Source: an uncultured Sellimonas sp.
GTDB taxonomy: Bacteria > Bacillota > Clostridia > Lachnospirales > Lachnospiraceae
Direction: 5' to 3'
DNA length: 40,540 bases
Assembly (NCBI GenBank): GCA_904393575.1
Contig: CAJFMZ010000003.1
Coordinates: 1-40,540, forward strand
Position 1 is the stretch's first letter. Every line of letters begins with the position of its first letter. Positions 24,415 through 33,306 of this stretch are shown piece by piece. Position numbers and translations under genes: made by a program. The notes under the pieces were generated by a model, which worked only from the letters and a program-made list of their open reading frames with translations, made no database searches and was not told the origin of the DNA.

Positions 24415-24458
24415 AAAAAAAGGGATGCCGGAAAAGAATCTGTTCTGACCGCCATCCC
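24415..24458 (-). terminator. Attenuator-like terminator between nagB and nagA
   Basis: Read on the minus strand, GGGATG-G-CGG pairs with CCG-G-CATCCC across a 19-nt loop with one mismatch. Seven T follow directly. There is no room for a separate nagA promoter downstream, so read-through must supply nagA. Confidence 0.7.
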
Positions 24459-24468
24459 TGTGTTTATA

Positions 24469-25200
24469 TTAGTGAGGAATTTTTGAAAATGCCGCCTGAT
24501 CTCCTACAATTGTTACATCCGGGTGGAACTGTAAGATGGATGCCGGAACTTCCGGTGTTACAGGACCGAAAAATGCCCTGGCAACGATGTCGGCTTTATC
24601 CTGGCCGCTTACGACAAGAAGAATCTTCTTTGCACGCATGATGGTTCCGATTCCCATTGTATAAGCCTGTCTCGGAACATCATCTGCAGAAGCGAAAAAG
24701 CGCTTGTTTGCCTCAATGGTGCTCTCCTGGAGATCCACACAGTGGGTTGCCTGCGGGAATTCGGATGCAGGTTCATTGAAGCCGATATGTCCGTTGTGGC
24801 CAAGACCGAGAAGCTGAAGATCCACGCCGCCCAGAGAAGCGATGACGTCCTCATAGTGTGCACATTCCGCCTCGCTGTCGTCCTTTGTTCCGTCCGGAAT
24901 ATTTGTGTTTGCAGGATCGATGTTGACATGGTCAAACAGATTCTGATGCATGAAGTAGTAGTAGCTCTGATCATTGTCTCTTGTCAGACCCTTGTACTCG
25001 TCCAGATTTGCTGTCTTTACCTGGGAAAAGTCCAGGTCCCCGTTTTCATATTTTGCAACCAGGTTTTTGTAAGTTCCGACCGGTGAAGAACCTGTCGCAA
25101 GACCAAGTACGCAGTCCGGCTTGAGAATGATCTGTGCCGCAATGATGTTTGCAGCTCTCTGGCTCAGTGCGTCGTAATCTTTTTCCTCATAAAATCTCAT
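24469..25200 (-). CDS. nagB: Glucosamine-6-phosphate deaminase
   Basis: 243-aa enzyme that converts GlcN-6-P to fructose-6-P and ammonia. Family motifs are clear: LGLATGSSPVGTY near the N-terminus, NLDEYKGL with the catalytic Asp, and LGLGHNGHIGFNEP with the ring-opening His. The length fits the short, non-allosteric Firmicute form rather than the longer E. coli enzyme. GGGGGA lies before ATG 25200, preceded by an extended -10 promoter. It is the first gene of the nagB-nagA-unknown unit. Confidence 0.96.
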   Translation of the reverse strand: MRFYEEKDYDALSQRAANIIAAQIILKPDCVLGLATGSSPVGTYKNLVAKYENGDLDFSQVKTANLDEYKGLTRDNDQSYYYFMHQNLFDHVNIDPANTNIPDGTKDDSEAECAHYEDVIASLGGVDLQLLGLGHNGHIGFNEPASEFPQATHCVDLQESTIEANKRFFASADDVPRQAYTMGIGTIMRAKKILLVVSGQDKADIVARAFFGPVTPEVPASILQFHPDVTIVGDQAAFSKIPH

Positions 25201-25231
25201 AATGGAAATCCCCCTTTTGTTTGATAGTTCC

Positions 25232-25264
25232 AGTATAGCATGTAAAAATAGAAAGTACTTTCAA
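25232..25264 (-). promoter_or_regulatory. Extended -10 promoter and palindrome for nagB
   Basis: On the minus strand, TGCTATACT (TG-n-TATACT, at 25240-25232) is an extended -10 without a good -35. A perfect palindrome GAAAGTACTTTC (25251-25262) covers the -35 zone and is a candidate operator. Confidence 0.55.
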
Positions 25265-25872
25265 AATGAGACTTTTTCAAAAAATTCCGGCTTGTGAAAA
25301 TCCGGAGCTTCGGAGCGGACCGGGGACATTGCCGCATAGTGTTCGATGGCAGGGTCTTCGGAGATCTTGTAAAAATTACAGGAAAAGGTATCGGAAGGCC
25401 CAAACCCGGCAATGCCGTAGATCCCTTCCAGAATGGAGAGGGGAAGACGGAAGGACAGGTTCCATCGGTCATCCTGGATCTCTGTCCGGCAGGACAGACG
25501 CCGGCACTCGTCCGTGGAAAAGAGCGTACGCCCGGTGCGGGCATATCCGTACTGTGCCAGCAGGGCTCCATTTGCGTTGAACTCCAGATTGATATAAGGA
25601 GATGGCCCTTCCGGGCGGTCGGAGGAAAACGAAAACTGGAAAAAAGCTTCCATGGCACTGTCCAGATATACCGGTACCTGGAGTCCGGACTGACGCCGGA
25701 GCGGATCGGATTCCTTACAGGTCATCTCCACATAAAACCCATCCCCGTCCACATATCCGATGATTCCGGTGACGGGAGGAGCATATCTGGTTCCCCATAA
25801 AAGATGGGACACCTCAAAAGAGGTGCCCAGGGAAGAAAGCTGTGCCGGGGAAGAGAGAATCTGCAGCTTCAT
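25261..25872 (-). CDS. Carbohydrate-binding family 9-like protein
   Basis: 203-aa protein with features of a stand-alone CBM9/DOMON-like beta-sandwich: VDGDGFYVEMTCKE, EAFFQFS, then YINLEFNANGALL and WNLSFRLPLS. It has no signal peptide, so it is cytoplasmic as read. Ligand unknown. The chosen start is ATG 25872, 4 bp after the stop of the upstream methyltransferase; a longer frame reaching 25968 would overlap that gene and lacks a better RBS. Two-gene unit with the methyltransferase. It ends at 25261, right at the nagB regulatory palindrome. Confidence 0.72.
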   Translation of the reverse strand: MKLQILSSPAQLSSLGTSFEVSHLLWGTRYAPPVTGIIGYVDGDGFYVEMTCKESDPLRRQSGLQVPVYLDSAMEAFFQFSFSSDRPEGPSPYINLEFNANGALLAQYGYARTGRTLFSTDECRRLSCRTEIQDDRWNLSFRLPLSILEGIYGIAGFGPSDTFSCNFYKISEDPAIEHYAAMSPVRSEAPDFHKPEFFEKVSF

Positions 25873-25876
25873 CGGA

Positions 25877-26740
25877 TCAGACCCCGCTTTCCCAGCGTCC
25901 ACTTGCGCCGCACGGAAGCACAAGACCATTGGAGGAGACCGGAAGGCCGATTTCCTGTGAGTCCACATGGCCGTGGAATCGCCTAAGCTCTGTGGCCAGC
26001 ATGTAGGTGAGTACTGCCGGTGCCAGACCGGTTGTATAGGAATTGATCAGGAAGAACAACGGTCTGTCAGAGAGAATCTGTGTACATTTCCGGATCAGAG
26101 GATGGATGGCATCCTCGATTTTCCAGATCTCGCCCTTCGGTCCCCGGCCGTAAGAAGGTGGATCCATGATAATGGCATCGTAATGATTGCCTCTGCGGAT
26201 TTCCCGCTCCACAAATTTCATGCAGTCATCCACAAGCCAGCGGATCGGTGCATCTGAAAGGCCGGAGGATGCGGCGTTTTCCTTGGCCCAGGTGACCATG
26301 CCCTTGGAGGCGTCTACGTGGGTGACATGGGCGCCGGCAGCGGCTGCAGCCAGAGTGGCTCCGCCTGTATAGGCAAACAGATTCAGCACCTTGACCGGAC
26401 GTCCGGCAGAACGGATCTTCTCGGAGAACCAGTCCCAGTTCGTGGCCTGTTCCGGGAAGAGTCCCGTGTGTTTAAAGCTGAACGGTTTTAAATGAAAGGT
26501 CAGATCCCGGTAATGGATCTGCCACTGCTTTGGCAGGTTGAAGAATTCCCACTCTCCGCCGCCCTTTTTGCTGCGGTGATAATGGGCATTCGGATGATAC
26601 CAGCCACGGTCTTTCTTTTCCGTATTCCAGATTACCTGCGGGTCCGGACGGACCAGGATGTAATCTCCCCATCGCTCCAGCTTTTCGCCGCCGGAGCAGT
26701 CTATCACTTCATATTCTTTCCAACCATCTGCAATCCACAT
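25877..26740 (-). CDS. SAM-dependent RNA methyltransferase (RlmI/K-like)
   Basis: 287-aa class I methyltransferase. The N-terminal 95 residues are a small beta-domain. The SAM site is VLNLFAYTGGATLAAAAAGA, followed by HVDASKGMV and VDDCMKFV. The catalytic DPPSYGRGPKGE loop is of the Asp-Pro-Pro type found in RlmI/RlmK-like 23S rRNA and related enzymes. No PUA domain is evident, so the exact base target is open. Monocistronic promoter region of about 280 bp upstream is shared divergently with yedF. Confidence 0.85.
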   Translation of the reverse strand: MWIADGWKEYEVIDCSGGEKLERWGDYILVRPDPQVIWNTEKKDRGWYHPNAHYHRSKKGGGEWEFFNLPKQWQIHYRDLTFHLKPFSFKHTGLFPEQATNWDWFSEKIRSAGRPVKVLNLFAYTGGATLAAAAAGAHVTHVDASKGMVTWAKENAASSGLSDAPIRWLVDDCMKFVEREIRRGNHYDAIIMDPPSYGRGPKGEIWKIEDAIHPLIRKCTQILSDRPLFFLINSYTTGLAPAVLTYMLATELRRFHGHVDSQEIGLPVSSNGLVLPCGASGRWESGV

Positions 26741-26950
26741 GATAATGAATCCTTTCTATTCTTTATTTTCTTTCTTTCATCCGGATAGTTCCTGTCTGAT
26801 CTATGGGTATTCCATAATCCTGTCTATTATAGCAGTAAAAAAATAAAAGCTCAACGATTTTCCGGCCCTGGGGGAAGAACCTGGCGCTGTCCGCTGTATA
26901 ATATAGAAGATATCTATAATTGACATAAGAAAAACCGATAAGTAAATCCG

Positions 26951-26979
26951 TTTACCGGTCCTGACCTTAGTGATAAAAT
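26951..26979 (+). promoter_or_regulatory. Promoter for yedF
   Basis: TTTACC, 17-bp spacing and TAAAAT, with start expected near 26986 and the gene at 27022. A GTAAA-tccg-TTTAC inverted repeat (26943-26956) overlaps the -35 and may be an operator. Confidence 0.6.
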
Positions 26980-27021
26980 AATCGGTAGAAATGGAACCAA
27001 ACAGGAAAGGTGGAACAAGAG

Positions 27022-27630
27022 ATGATTAAAGTAAATGCAATCGGCGATAATTGTCCGATTCCTGTAATTAAAACAAAAAATGCAATGAAAGAACTGACAG
27101 GTCCGGATACCATCGAAGTCCTGGTAGATAACGAAATCGCAGTCCAGAATGTGACAAAGATGGCTCAGTCCTCAGGCGGCAAGGTAACATCTGAAAAGAC
27201 TGGAGAGAAGGAATACCGCATCCTCATCGAGATGGAGGATGCTCCAGCAGCCGCTGAGGCGGAGGAAGAAGTATCCTGCACGCCGGACAAGAGAGGCAAT
27301 ACGATCGTTGTCGTATCCTCCGACCGGATGGGAAGCGGCAATGACGAGCTTGGCAAAGTTCTGATGAAGAGCTTTCTCTTTGCGGTGACACAGTTGGAAG
27401 AGCTGCCAAAGACCATGCTCTTTTACAATGGCGGTGCCACACTTACGACAGAAGGATCGGATTCCCTGGAAGACCTGAAGAGTCTGGAAGCGCAGGGTGT
27501 TGAGATCATGACCTGCGGGACATGCCTTGACTACTACGGCCTGAAAGAGAAGCTTGCAGTAGGATCCGTCACAAACATGTACAGTATTGTGGAGACGATG
27601 GAGCAGGCATCCAAAGTGATCCGGCCATAA
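27022..27630 (+). CDS. yedF: YedF, sulfurtransferase-like selenium metabolism protein
   Basis: 202-aa fusion of a TusA-like domain (1-75; Cys11 in DNCPIP) and a DsrE-like domain (about 90-202; TCGTCLDYYG). YedF proteins are found with selenium genes and are thought to carry or transfer selenium or persulfide, but the biochemical role is not settled. Start ATG 27022 is preceded by AAGGTGG at 8 bp; a GTG at 27010 is the alternative. It is the first gene of the selenium island, with its own promoter and a strong terminator after it, so it is transcribed separately from selD. Confidence 0.9.
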   Translation: MIKVNAIGDNCPIPVIKTKNAMKELTGPDTIEVLVDNEIAVQNVTKMAQSSGGKVTSEKTGEKEYRILIEMEDAPAAAEAEEEVSCTPDKRGNTIVVVSSDRMGSGNDELGKVLMKSFLFAVTQLEELPKTMLFYNGGATLTTEGSDSLEDLKSLEAQGVEIMTCGTCLDYYGLKEKLAVGSVTNMYSIVETMEQASKVIRP

Positions 27631-27650
27631 AGACAACAGTAAGGAAACAC

Positions 27651-27689
27651 ATCAGGATTGGCATCAGACTGTGCCAGTCCTGATTTTTT
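27651..27689 (+). terminator. Terminator after yedF
   Basis: ATCAGGA-t-TGGCA pairs with TGCCA-g-TCCTGAT and is followed by six T. The T-run is also the left base of the next, longer hairpin. Confidence 0.85.
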
Positions 27690-27734
27690 CTATCGAAAAG
27701 ACCAGACACAATCTGGTCTTTTCGATAGAAAAAA
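27684..27734. repeat. Perfect 23-bp inverted repeat, 5-nt loop
   Basis: Arms 27684-27706 and 27712-27734 are exact reverse complements around the loop CACAA. The arms begin with six T and end with six A, so the hairpin could terminate transcription on either strand. It is unusually long and perfect for a terminator. Confidence 0.9.
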
Positions 27735-27785
27735 CGAAGATTCCCATCTTCTGTCCGTCTTTTGACGGAAAAGGGAGATTTCGGG

Positions 27786-27813
27786 TTGAACTTGACTTCT
27801 TTTATGATATAAT
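27786..27813 (+). promoter_or_regulatory. Promoter for selD operon
   Basis: TTGAAC, 16-bp spacing and a perfect TATAAT (27808-27813). Expected start near 27820, about 49 nt before selD. Confidence 0.75.
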
Positions 27814-27868
27814 AAAAAAGTTATAAGTTTTTTCTATAAGTATGTGCGAAAGGAGAAGAAGAAGTAAG

Positions 27869-28918
27869 ATGATTCAGGATGTGAAATTAACACAAATGAC
27901 AAAGACAGCGGGGTGAGCCGCCAAGATAGGTCCTGAGACCCTTGCCCAGGTTCTGGGTAAGCTACCGAAATTCCATGATGACAACCTGATCGTCGGAATT
28001 GAGACAGCGGATGATGCTGCGATCTATAAGGTAACGGATGATATCGCCATGATCCAGACGGTTGATTTCTTCACTCCGATCGTAGATGATCCATATATGT
28101 TCGGCCAGATTGCGGCTGCCAATTCCTTAAGCGATGTGTGGGCGATGGGAGGAGAGCCGAAAGTGGCGCTCAATATCGTCGGTTTCCCGAATTGTCTGGA
28201 TCCGTCCATCTTAGGAGAGATCTTAAAAGGCGGAGCGGACAAGGTGATGGAGGCAGGAGCCGTGCTGGTTGGAGGACATACCATACAGGACGATGAGCCC
28301 AAGTACGGGCTGTGCGTTTCCGGCTTTGTTCATCCGGACAGGATTTTCAAAAATTACGGATGCAGGCCGGGCGATAAACTCATTTTGACAAAACAGATCG
28401 GAAATGGTGTTGTCAATACGGCGATTAAGGCGGAGATGGCCTCACAAAGAGCAATCAAAGAAGCGGAGACCGTCATGTCTTCTCTTAATAAGAAGGCAAA
28501 AGAAGTGGTGGAGAAATACGATGTTTCTGCGTGCACGGACGTGACAGGCTTCGGGCTTCTGGGACATGGCGCCGAGATGGCGACTGCAAGCGGAGTCTGC
28601 CTGAACTTTGATGTCAGAAAGATCCCGTATTTCGCGGATGCCATCGAGTACGCAAAGATGGGACTGATTCCGGCAGGAGCATATAAAAACCGCGGACATT
28701 CCGGACGGTATGTGGATGTGGGAAATACACCGGAGCACTATGTGGATCTGCTTTACGATCCGCAGACATCCGGAGGGCTTCTCATCAGTGTGGCGCCGGA
28801 ACAGGCGGATGCCGTCATGGAAGATTTTGAGAAAAAGGGACTGGATACCAAGGTGGCCATGATAGGCGAAGTAACGGAGAAAGATCAGGAGGACGACACA
28901 TTTATCCGGCTCGTATAG
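27869..28918 (+). CDS. selD: Selenide, water dikinase SelD (selenoprotein, Sec16)
   Basis: 349-aa enzyme that makes selenophosphate from selenide and ATP. The frame begins at ATG 27869 ([15 protein letters not shown]) and has TGA at codon 16 (27914-27916). It then continues without a stop to 28918 ([13 protein letters not shown], then [13 protein letters not shown]). The TGA falls at the catalytic Cys/Sec position of SelD, so it should be read as selenocysteine, which is consistent with selA, selB and tRNA-Sec in this window. An ORF caller would report only the fragment starting at an internal ATG (28049). Other motifs include [14 protein letters not shown] and [13 protein letters not shown]. 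It heads a likely operon with selA, selB and the LysR gene. Confidence 0.95.
27914..27957 (+). promoter_or_regulatory. UGA(Sec) codon and candidate bacterial SECIS
   Basis: After the UGA at 27914, GGTC-CTGA-GACC (27929-27940) forms a small hairpin and CCCAG-GTT-CTGGG (27945-27957) a second. SelB-binding hairpins sit at about this distance. Which of the two is the real SECIS is not known. Confidence 0.5.
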
Positions 28919-28951
28919 AGAGAGGTCCGGAGGAATGGTCAGAAAAGACAA

Positions 28952-30346
28952 ATGGACAAAAATGGATTTTACCGCAGTATTCCAAAGGTGGATATACTGC
29001 TGGAAGACGAGAGAATTCAAGCAGCATCCAGACTTTATGACCGGGATACGGTGATGGATGCGATCAGAGAGCAGACGGAGGCGGTGCGGGAACTGATCCG
29101 GCAATGTGATGATGAAGAGCGGATCCGCCGGGAAATCGACCAGCTCATCCCATCTGTGGTCAGACGTGTGGAAAAGATGCACACACCGGACATGCGGCCG
29201 GTGATCAACGGGACCGGTACGATTCTTCATACCAATCTGGGACGTGCTCCGATCAGCAGAGAGCACATGGCAAGACTTGCAGAGGTTGCCTGCGGATATT
29301 CGAATCTGGAGTATGACCTTGAGGCAGGAAAGCGCGGAGAGCGTTATTCACATTTTGAAAAGCTTTTGTGCAAGCTTACCGGGGCAGAGGCGGCCATGGC
29401 GGTCAATAACAATGCTTCTGCAGTGATGCTGATTTTAAGCTCCATGGCAAAAGGCGGAGAGGTCGTTGTATCCCGCGGGGAGCTTGTGGAGATCGGCGGG
29501 AAGTTCCGGATCCCGGATGTCATGGAACAAAGTGGGGCGAAGCTGGTGGAAGTCGGTACGACCAACAAGACCCATTATACCGATTATGCGGATGCGGTTA
29601 CCGAGGAGACGAAGGCATTTTTGAAGGTGCACACAAGCAATTACCGGATCGTGGGATTTACCGAATCGGTTGCCATTGACGAGCTGATTCCGCTTGGCAA
29701 GGAGTACGACCTTCCGATTATCGAAGATCTGGGAAGCGGCGTGCTGATCGATCTGAGTAAATACGGTCTGACCTACGAGCCGACTGTACAGGATTCCATC
29801 CGGAAGGGAGCTGACGTTGTCTGCTTCAGCGGCGACAAGCTGCTTGGGGGACCTCAGGCAGGGATTATCGTAGGAAAGAAAAAATATATTGATCAGATGA
29901 AAAAGAACCAGCTGACCAGAGCACTGCGAATCGACAAGTTTACGGCCACAGCGCTGGAGCTGGTGCTTCAGGAATATTTAAGCGAAGAAAACGCGGTCAG
30001 CAAGATCCCGGTTCTTCGCATGATTACCAGAACTGCCGAAGATGTGGAAAAATCGGCGAGACGGTTCAAACGGATGCTGGACAGGAAGGAATTGAAGGCG
30101 TCCGTCACGCTTCAGAAGTGCGAATCCCAGATCGGGGGAGGTTCGCTCCCTCTTGAGCGGATCGAAAGCTGGGCTGTCTGCATCCGTCCGGAGACCATGA
30201 GTGTTCCGGAGCTTGAGACGGCGATGCGCCATCTGGAGGTCCCGATTATTCCAAGGACAGTCAATGACACCATTTTGATGGATGTCAGGACGATCGATGA
30301 GGACCGGATGAAACTGGCGGCAGATGAATTGAAACAGATATTATAA
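28952..30346 (+). CDS. selA: L-seryl-tRNA(Sec) selenium transferase
   Basis: 464-aa PLP enzyme that converts Ser-tRNA(Sec) to Sec-tRNA(Sec) with selenophosphate. PLP lysine Lys296 is in CFSGDKLLGGPQAG; the substrate loop GTGTILHTNLGRAPIS and the RYSHFE region are conserved. Length is normal. Start ATG 28952 is chosen because MDKNGFYRSIPKVD matches the family N-terminus, but the nearest GGAGG lies about 18 bp upstream, too far for a direct site. Translation may be helped by coupling to a short overlapping frame or by an alternative start. It lies 33 bp after selD. Confidence 0.95.
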   Translation: MDKNGFYRSIPKVDILLEDERIQAASRLYDRDTVMDAIREQTEAVRELIRQCDDEERIRREIDQLIPSVVRRVEKMHTPDMRPVINGTGTILHTNLGRAPISREHMARLAEVACGYSNLEYDLEAGKRGERYSHFEKLLCKLTGAEAAMAVNNNASAVMLILSSMAKGGEVVVSRGELVEIGGKFRIPDVMEQSGAKLVEVGTTNKTHYTDYADAVTEETKAFLKVHTSNYRIVGFTESVAIDELIPLGKEYDLPIIEDLGSGVLIDLSKYGLTYEPTVQDSIRKGADVVCFSGDKLLGGPQAGIIVGKKKYIDQMKKNQLTRALRIDKFTATALELVLQEYLSEENAVSKIPVLRMITRTAEDVEKSARRFKRMLDRKELKASVTLQKCESQIGGGSLPLERIESWAVCIRPETMSVPELETAMRHLEVPIIPRTVNDTILMDVRTIDEDRMKLAADELKQIL

Positions 30347-30374
30347 TTACGATACGACAATAGGAATGAAAAAC

Positions 30375-32291
30375 ATGAAACACATTATCATAGGAACGGC
30401 CGGTCATATTGACCATGGAAAGACGACACTGATCAAAGCGCTGACCGGGAGAAATACAGACCGCTGGGAGGAGGAACAGAGAAGAGGGATTACCATTGAC
30501 CTTGGATTTACCTACTTTGATCTTCCAAACGGCGACCGGGCGGGGATTATTGATGTGCCGGGACACGAGCGTTTTATCAACAACATGGTGGCAGGTGTGG
30601 TAGGAATGGACCTTGTCATGCTTGTCATTGCGGCGGACGAAGGAATCATGCCTCAGACGAGAGAGCATATGGATATCCTGGGAGAGCTTGGCATTGAGAA
30701 GAGCATTATCGTGCTGAATAAGTGCGATCTGGTAGATGAAGAATGGCTGGAGCTGGTAGAGGAGGAAGTGCGGGACGAATTACAGGGCACCTTCCTGGAA
30801 ACCGCGCCCATTGTCAAGGTATCTGCAGTCACAGGCGAGGGCCTTCCGGAGCTGATTGATACGATTCAGAAGATGACGGAAAACGAAGTGACGGAAAAGG
30901 ACATCCATACCATTCCGCGGCTTCCGATTGACCGTGTTTTTACCATGTCCGGATTTGGTACCATCATTACCGGAACGCTTCTTGCAGGGACGATCCGGAA
31001 GGAGGACACGCTGTGCATGTATCCGATCGGGAAAGAATGCAAGATCCGAAACATTCAGGTACACGGTGAGAACGTGGATGTCTGCTACGCCGGACAGCGA
31101 GTGGCGGTCAATCTCTCCAATATCAAAAAGTCGGAGATCAAGCGAGGATGCGTGCTTGCGCCTCCGAAGAATATGAAGAATACGGATCTGCTGGATGTGA
31201 AGTTGAATATTCTGCCATCCTCCATGCGGATTCTTACCAATAATGCGAGACTTCATCTTTTTACCGGGACGAGCGAGATTCTCTGCCGGGCCATCCTGCT
31301 GGACAAAGAGGAAATCGGACCTGGGGAGAGCGGCTATGTGCAGCTTCGGCTGGAAGAAGAGATTGCGGTCCGCAGAGGGGACCGGTTTGTGGTGCGTTTT
31401 TATTCTCCGATGGAGACCATCGGCGGCGGCGTGATTCTGGAGCCGAATCCGAAGTGGAAGAAACGGTTCCAGCCGGATGTGCTTGAAGAGCTGAAGAAAA
31501 AGGAATCCGGTTCGTCGGCAGATGTGATCGAGCTTCATATCCGCCAGCATGCCGCATCCATGGTAACGGTATCCGAGCTTGCAAAAATGACCGCCCTTTC
31601 TCCGGAAGAAGTGGAAAAGGACGTGGAAGAGCTGCGGGATGCGGGACAGATCCATGTGTTCCCGATGAAAAAGGAGACGTATGTATGGCACAGAAGTTCC
31701 CAGGAGAGTATGACGGAGTCGATCTTAAAGGAACTCGGTGCGTTTCATAAAGCCCATCCGTACCGGCCGGGAATGTCAAAGGCGGAAGTACATATGCGGT
31801 TTATGAAGCAGGTAAAGCCGAATGTATTTGATATGTATATTGAAATGCTCGTCCAGGAAGGAAAGATCGGGCGCAGCGGAGAGTATCTGCACGCCCCGGA
31901 ATATGAGATCCCGAAGGACGCTGTGTTTGAGAAAGCATCCCAGACGATTCTTGATGCCTTTGAAAAGGCGGGATATGATTTTGTGCGGTTCTCTGAGATC
32001 CCATTCCCGAAACTTCCGGAAGGGGTGAAGGAAGATGTGCTTCAGGTGCTGATTTCCGAAGGAACGGTCGTAAAAATCAATGATGAAATGTACACGCTGG
32101 CGTCCTATATGGAGAAGGCGAAAGAACAGATTCAGGCCAAACTGCAAAAAGACGGAATGATTACCATTGCGGAAGTGCGGGATATGTTTGGAACAAGCCG
32201 TAAGAGCGCCAAGCCGATCCTGGAATACATGGACAGCCAGAAAGTGACAAAGAAAACAGGAGCAGAGAGCGAAAGGGTTGCATATCTATGA
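30375..32291 (+). CDS. selB: Selenocysteine-specific elongation factor SelB
   Basis: 638-aa GTPase that delivers Sec-tRNA to UGA codons with a SECIS. G1 is [13 protein letters not shown]3 is [10 protein letters not shown] and G4 is LNKCDLV. The EF-Tu-like domains II and III are followed by the SelB-specific C-terminal winged helices that bind SECIS (about 380-638; [19 protein letters not shown], then [19 protein letters not shown]). Start ATG 30375 is preferred: AGGA at 30362 abuts the earlier ATG 30366 but stands nine bases before this one. Its stop overlaps the LysR start (ATGA). Confidence 0.95.
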   Translation: MKHIIIGTAGHIDHGKTTLIKALTGRNTDRWEEEQRRGITIDLGFTYFDLPNGDRAGIIDVPGHERFINNMVAGVVGMDLVMLVIAADEGIMPQTREHMDILGELGIEKSIIVLNKCDLVDEEWLELVEEEVRDELQGTFLETAPIVKVSAVTGEGLPELIDTIQKMTENEVTEKDIHTIPRLPIDRVFTMSGFGTIITGTLLAGTIRKEDTLCMYPIGKECKIRNIQVHGENVDVCYAGQRVAVNLSNIKKSEIKRGCVLAPPKNMKNTDLLDVKLNILPSSMRILTNNARLHLFTGTSEILCRAILLDKEEIGPGESGYVQLRLEEEIAVRRGDRFVVRFYSPMETIGGGVILEPNPKWKKRFQPDVLEELKKKESGSSADVIELHIRQHAASMVTVSELAKMTALSPEEVEKDVEELRDAGQIHVFPMKKETYVWHRSSQESMTESILKELGAFHKAHPYRPGMSKAEVHMRFMKQVKPNVFDMYIEMLVQEGKIGRSGEYLHAPEYEIPKDAVFEKASQTILDAFEKAGYDFVRFSEIPFPKLPEGVKEDVLQVLISEGTVVKINDEMYTLASYMEKAKEQIQAKLQKDGMITIAEVRDMFGTSRKSAKPILEYMDSQKVTKKTGAESERVAYL

Positions 32292-33193
32292 ATTTAAAAC
32301 AGTTGGAGGCGTTTGTGTGCGTTGCGGATAAAAAGAGTTTTTCCAAAGCCGCAAGGGAGCTGTATCTGACACAGCCTACGATCAGCGCGCACATCGCTTC
32401 GTTGGAAAAGGAGCTGGACGCAAGGCTGTTTATCAGAAATACAAAGGAAGTCAGTCTTTCCGAGGATGGAACCATCCTCTACAGCTACGCAAAGCAGATG
32501 ATTGATCTGGAAGAGCAGATCGAGGCATGTTTCTGTGGGGAGAGACAGTCCGATATCAGGAAGATTACGATCGCCGCGTCAACGATCCCGGCACAGTATA
32601 TTCTGCCTGGGATCCTGGCAAGGTTTATTGAGAAATATCCAAAGGAGCAGTTTAAGGTGATTGAGACGGACAGTTCCAAGGTGATTGAGCTGATTTCGGG
32701 AGGAGCCGCGGATATCGGATTTTCCGGAACGGTTCTGGAGAGAAAGTTCTGTAAATACATTCCGTTTTACAAAGATGAGCTGATTATCATCATGCCGAAT
32801 ACGGATAAATACAGAAAGCTCATGGAGACGGAGAACCTGGACTGGCTGAAGGATGAGGCCTATATTATGCGGGAGGAAGGATCCGGGACGAGAAAAGAAG
32901 CGGAAAAGCAGCTGAAACGTTACGGAATCGATGTGGATCAGCTGACCGTTGTTGCCAGCATGGAGAGCCAGGAGGCCATCAAGCGGTCCGTCATCAATGG
33001 CATGGGGATCTCGATTATCTCAAAGCTTGCCGCGGAGGAGGAAATCCGGACAGGCAAGGTACTCTGGCGGAAAGTGCCGGGAGAAGGCGAAGGACGAGAT
33101 CTGAATGTGGTATACAATAAAAACTTTCATCTTTCCAAATCCGCTGAGCGGTTTATCAAAGTAGTGAAAGAAATGTATGAAATTCATAAGTAA
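32288..33193 (+). CDS. LysR-family regulator associated with selenium genes
   Basis: 301-aa LysR-type regulator. The N-terminal helix-turn-helix covers residues 1-60 (SFSKAARELYLTQPTISAHIASLEKEL), and a periplasmic-binding-protein-like effector domain covers about 90-300. LysR regulators co-located with selA-selB form a recognised group. The ligand is not known; a selenium or sulfur compound is the obvious guess. Translation is coupled to selB by ATGA. The downstream desulfurase gene starts after a strong hairpin and a promoter with a palindrome, which could be its target. Confidence 0.88.
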   Translation: MNLKQLEAFVCVADKKSFSKAARELYLTQPTISAHIASLEKELDARLFIRNTKEVSLSEDGTILYSYAKQMIDLEEQIEACFCGERQSDIRKITIAASTIPAQYILPGILARFIEKYPKEQFKVIETDSSKVIELISGGAADIGFSGTVLERKFCKYIPFYKDELIIIMPNTDKYRKLMETENLDWLKDEAYIMREEGSGTRKEAEKQLKRYGIDVDQLTVVASMESQEAIKRSVINGMGISIISKLAAEEEIRTGKVLWRKVPGEGEGRDLNVVYNKNFHLSKSAERFIKVVKEMYEIHK

Positions 33194-33197
33194 TTAT

Positions 33198-33238
33198 AAA
33201 TTGCCGGTTTATAGATAACAACTATAAACCGGCAATTT
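33198..33238 (+). terminator. Perfect 17-bp hairpin after the LysR gene
   Basis: Arms 33198-33214 and 33222-33238 are exact complements with a 7-nt loop. There is no immediate T-run; six T follow ten bases later. It is probably a terminator or an mRNA-stabilising 3' end of the selD-selA-selB-LysR unit. Confidence 0.75.
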
Positions 33239-33253
33239 AATCGATTTTTTAAA

Positions 33254-33283
33254 TTAGACGGGGTTTTGCAAAACAGATATACT
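33254..33283 (+). promoter_or_regulatory. Promoter with palindromic spacer for the desulfurase gene
   Basis: TTAGAC at 33254, 18-bp spacing and TATACT at 33278-33283. The perfect palindrome GTTTTGCAAAAC (33263-33274) fills the spacer, so a protein bound there would block or modify RNA polymerase. Confidence 0.5.
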
Positions 33284-33306
33284 TAATGTAATGGGAGGGA
33301 GAGACT

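Noticed and set aside
23264..24415. 383-codon plus-strand frame opposite nagA
   Set aside because: nagA motifs are unambiguous on the minus strand; the plus frame has no family features.
28935..29048. Short 37-codon frame with a good GGAGG overlapping the selA start
   Set aside because: Ends inside selA and shows no protein-like features. It is kept only as a possible coupling device, not as a gene.
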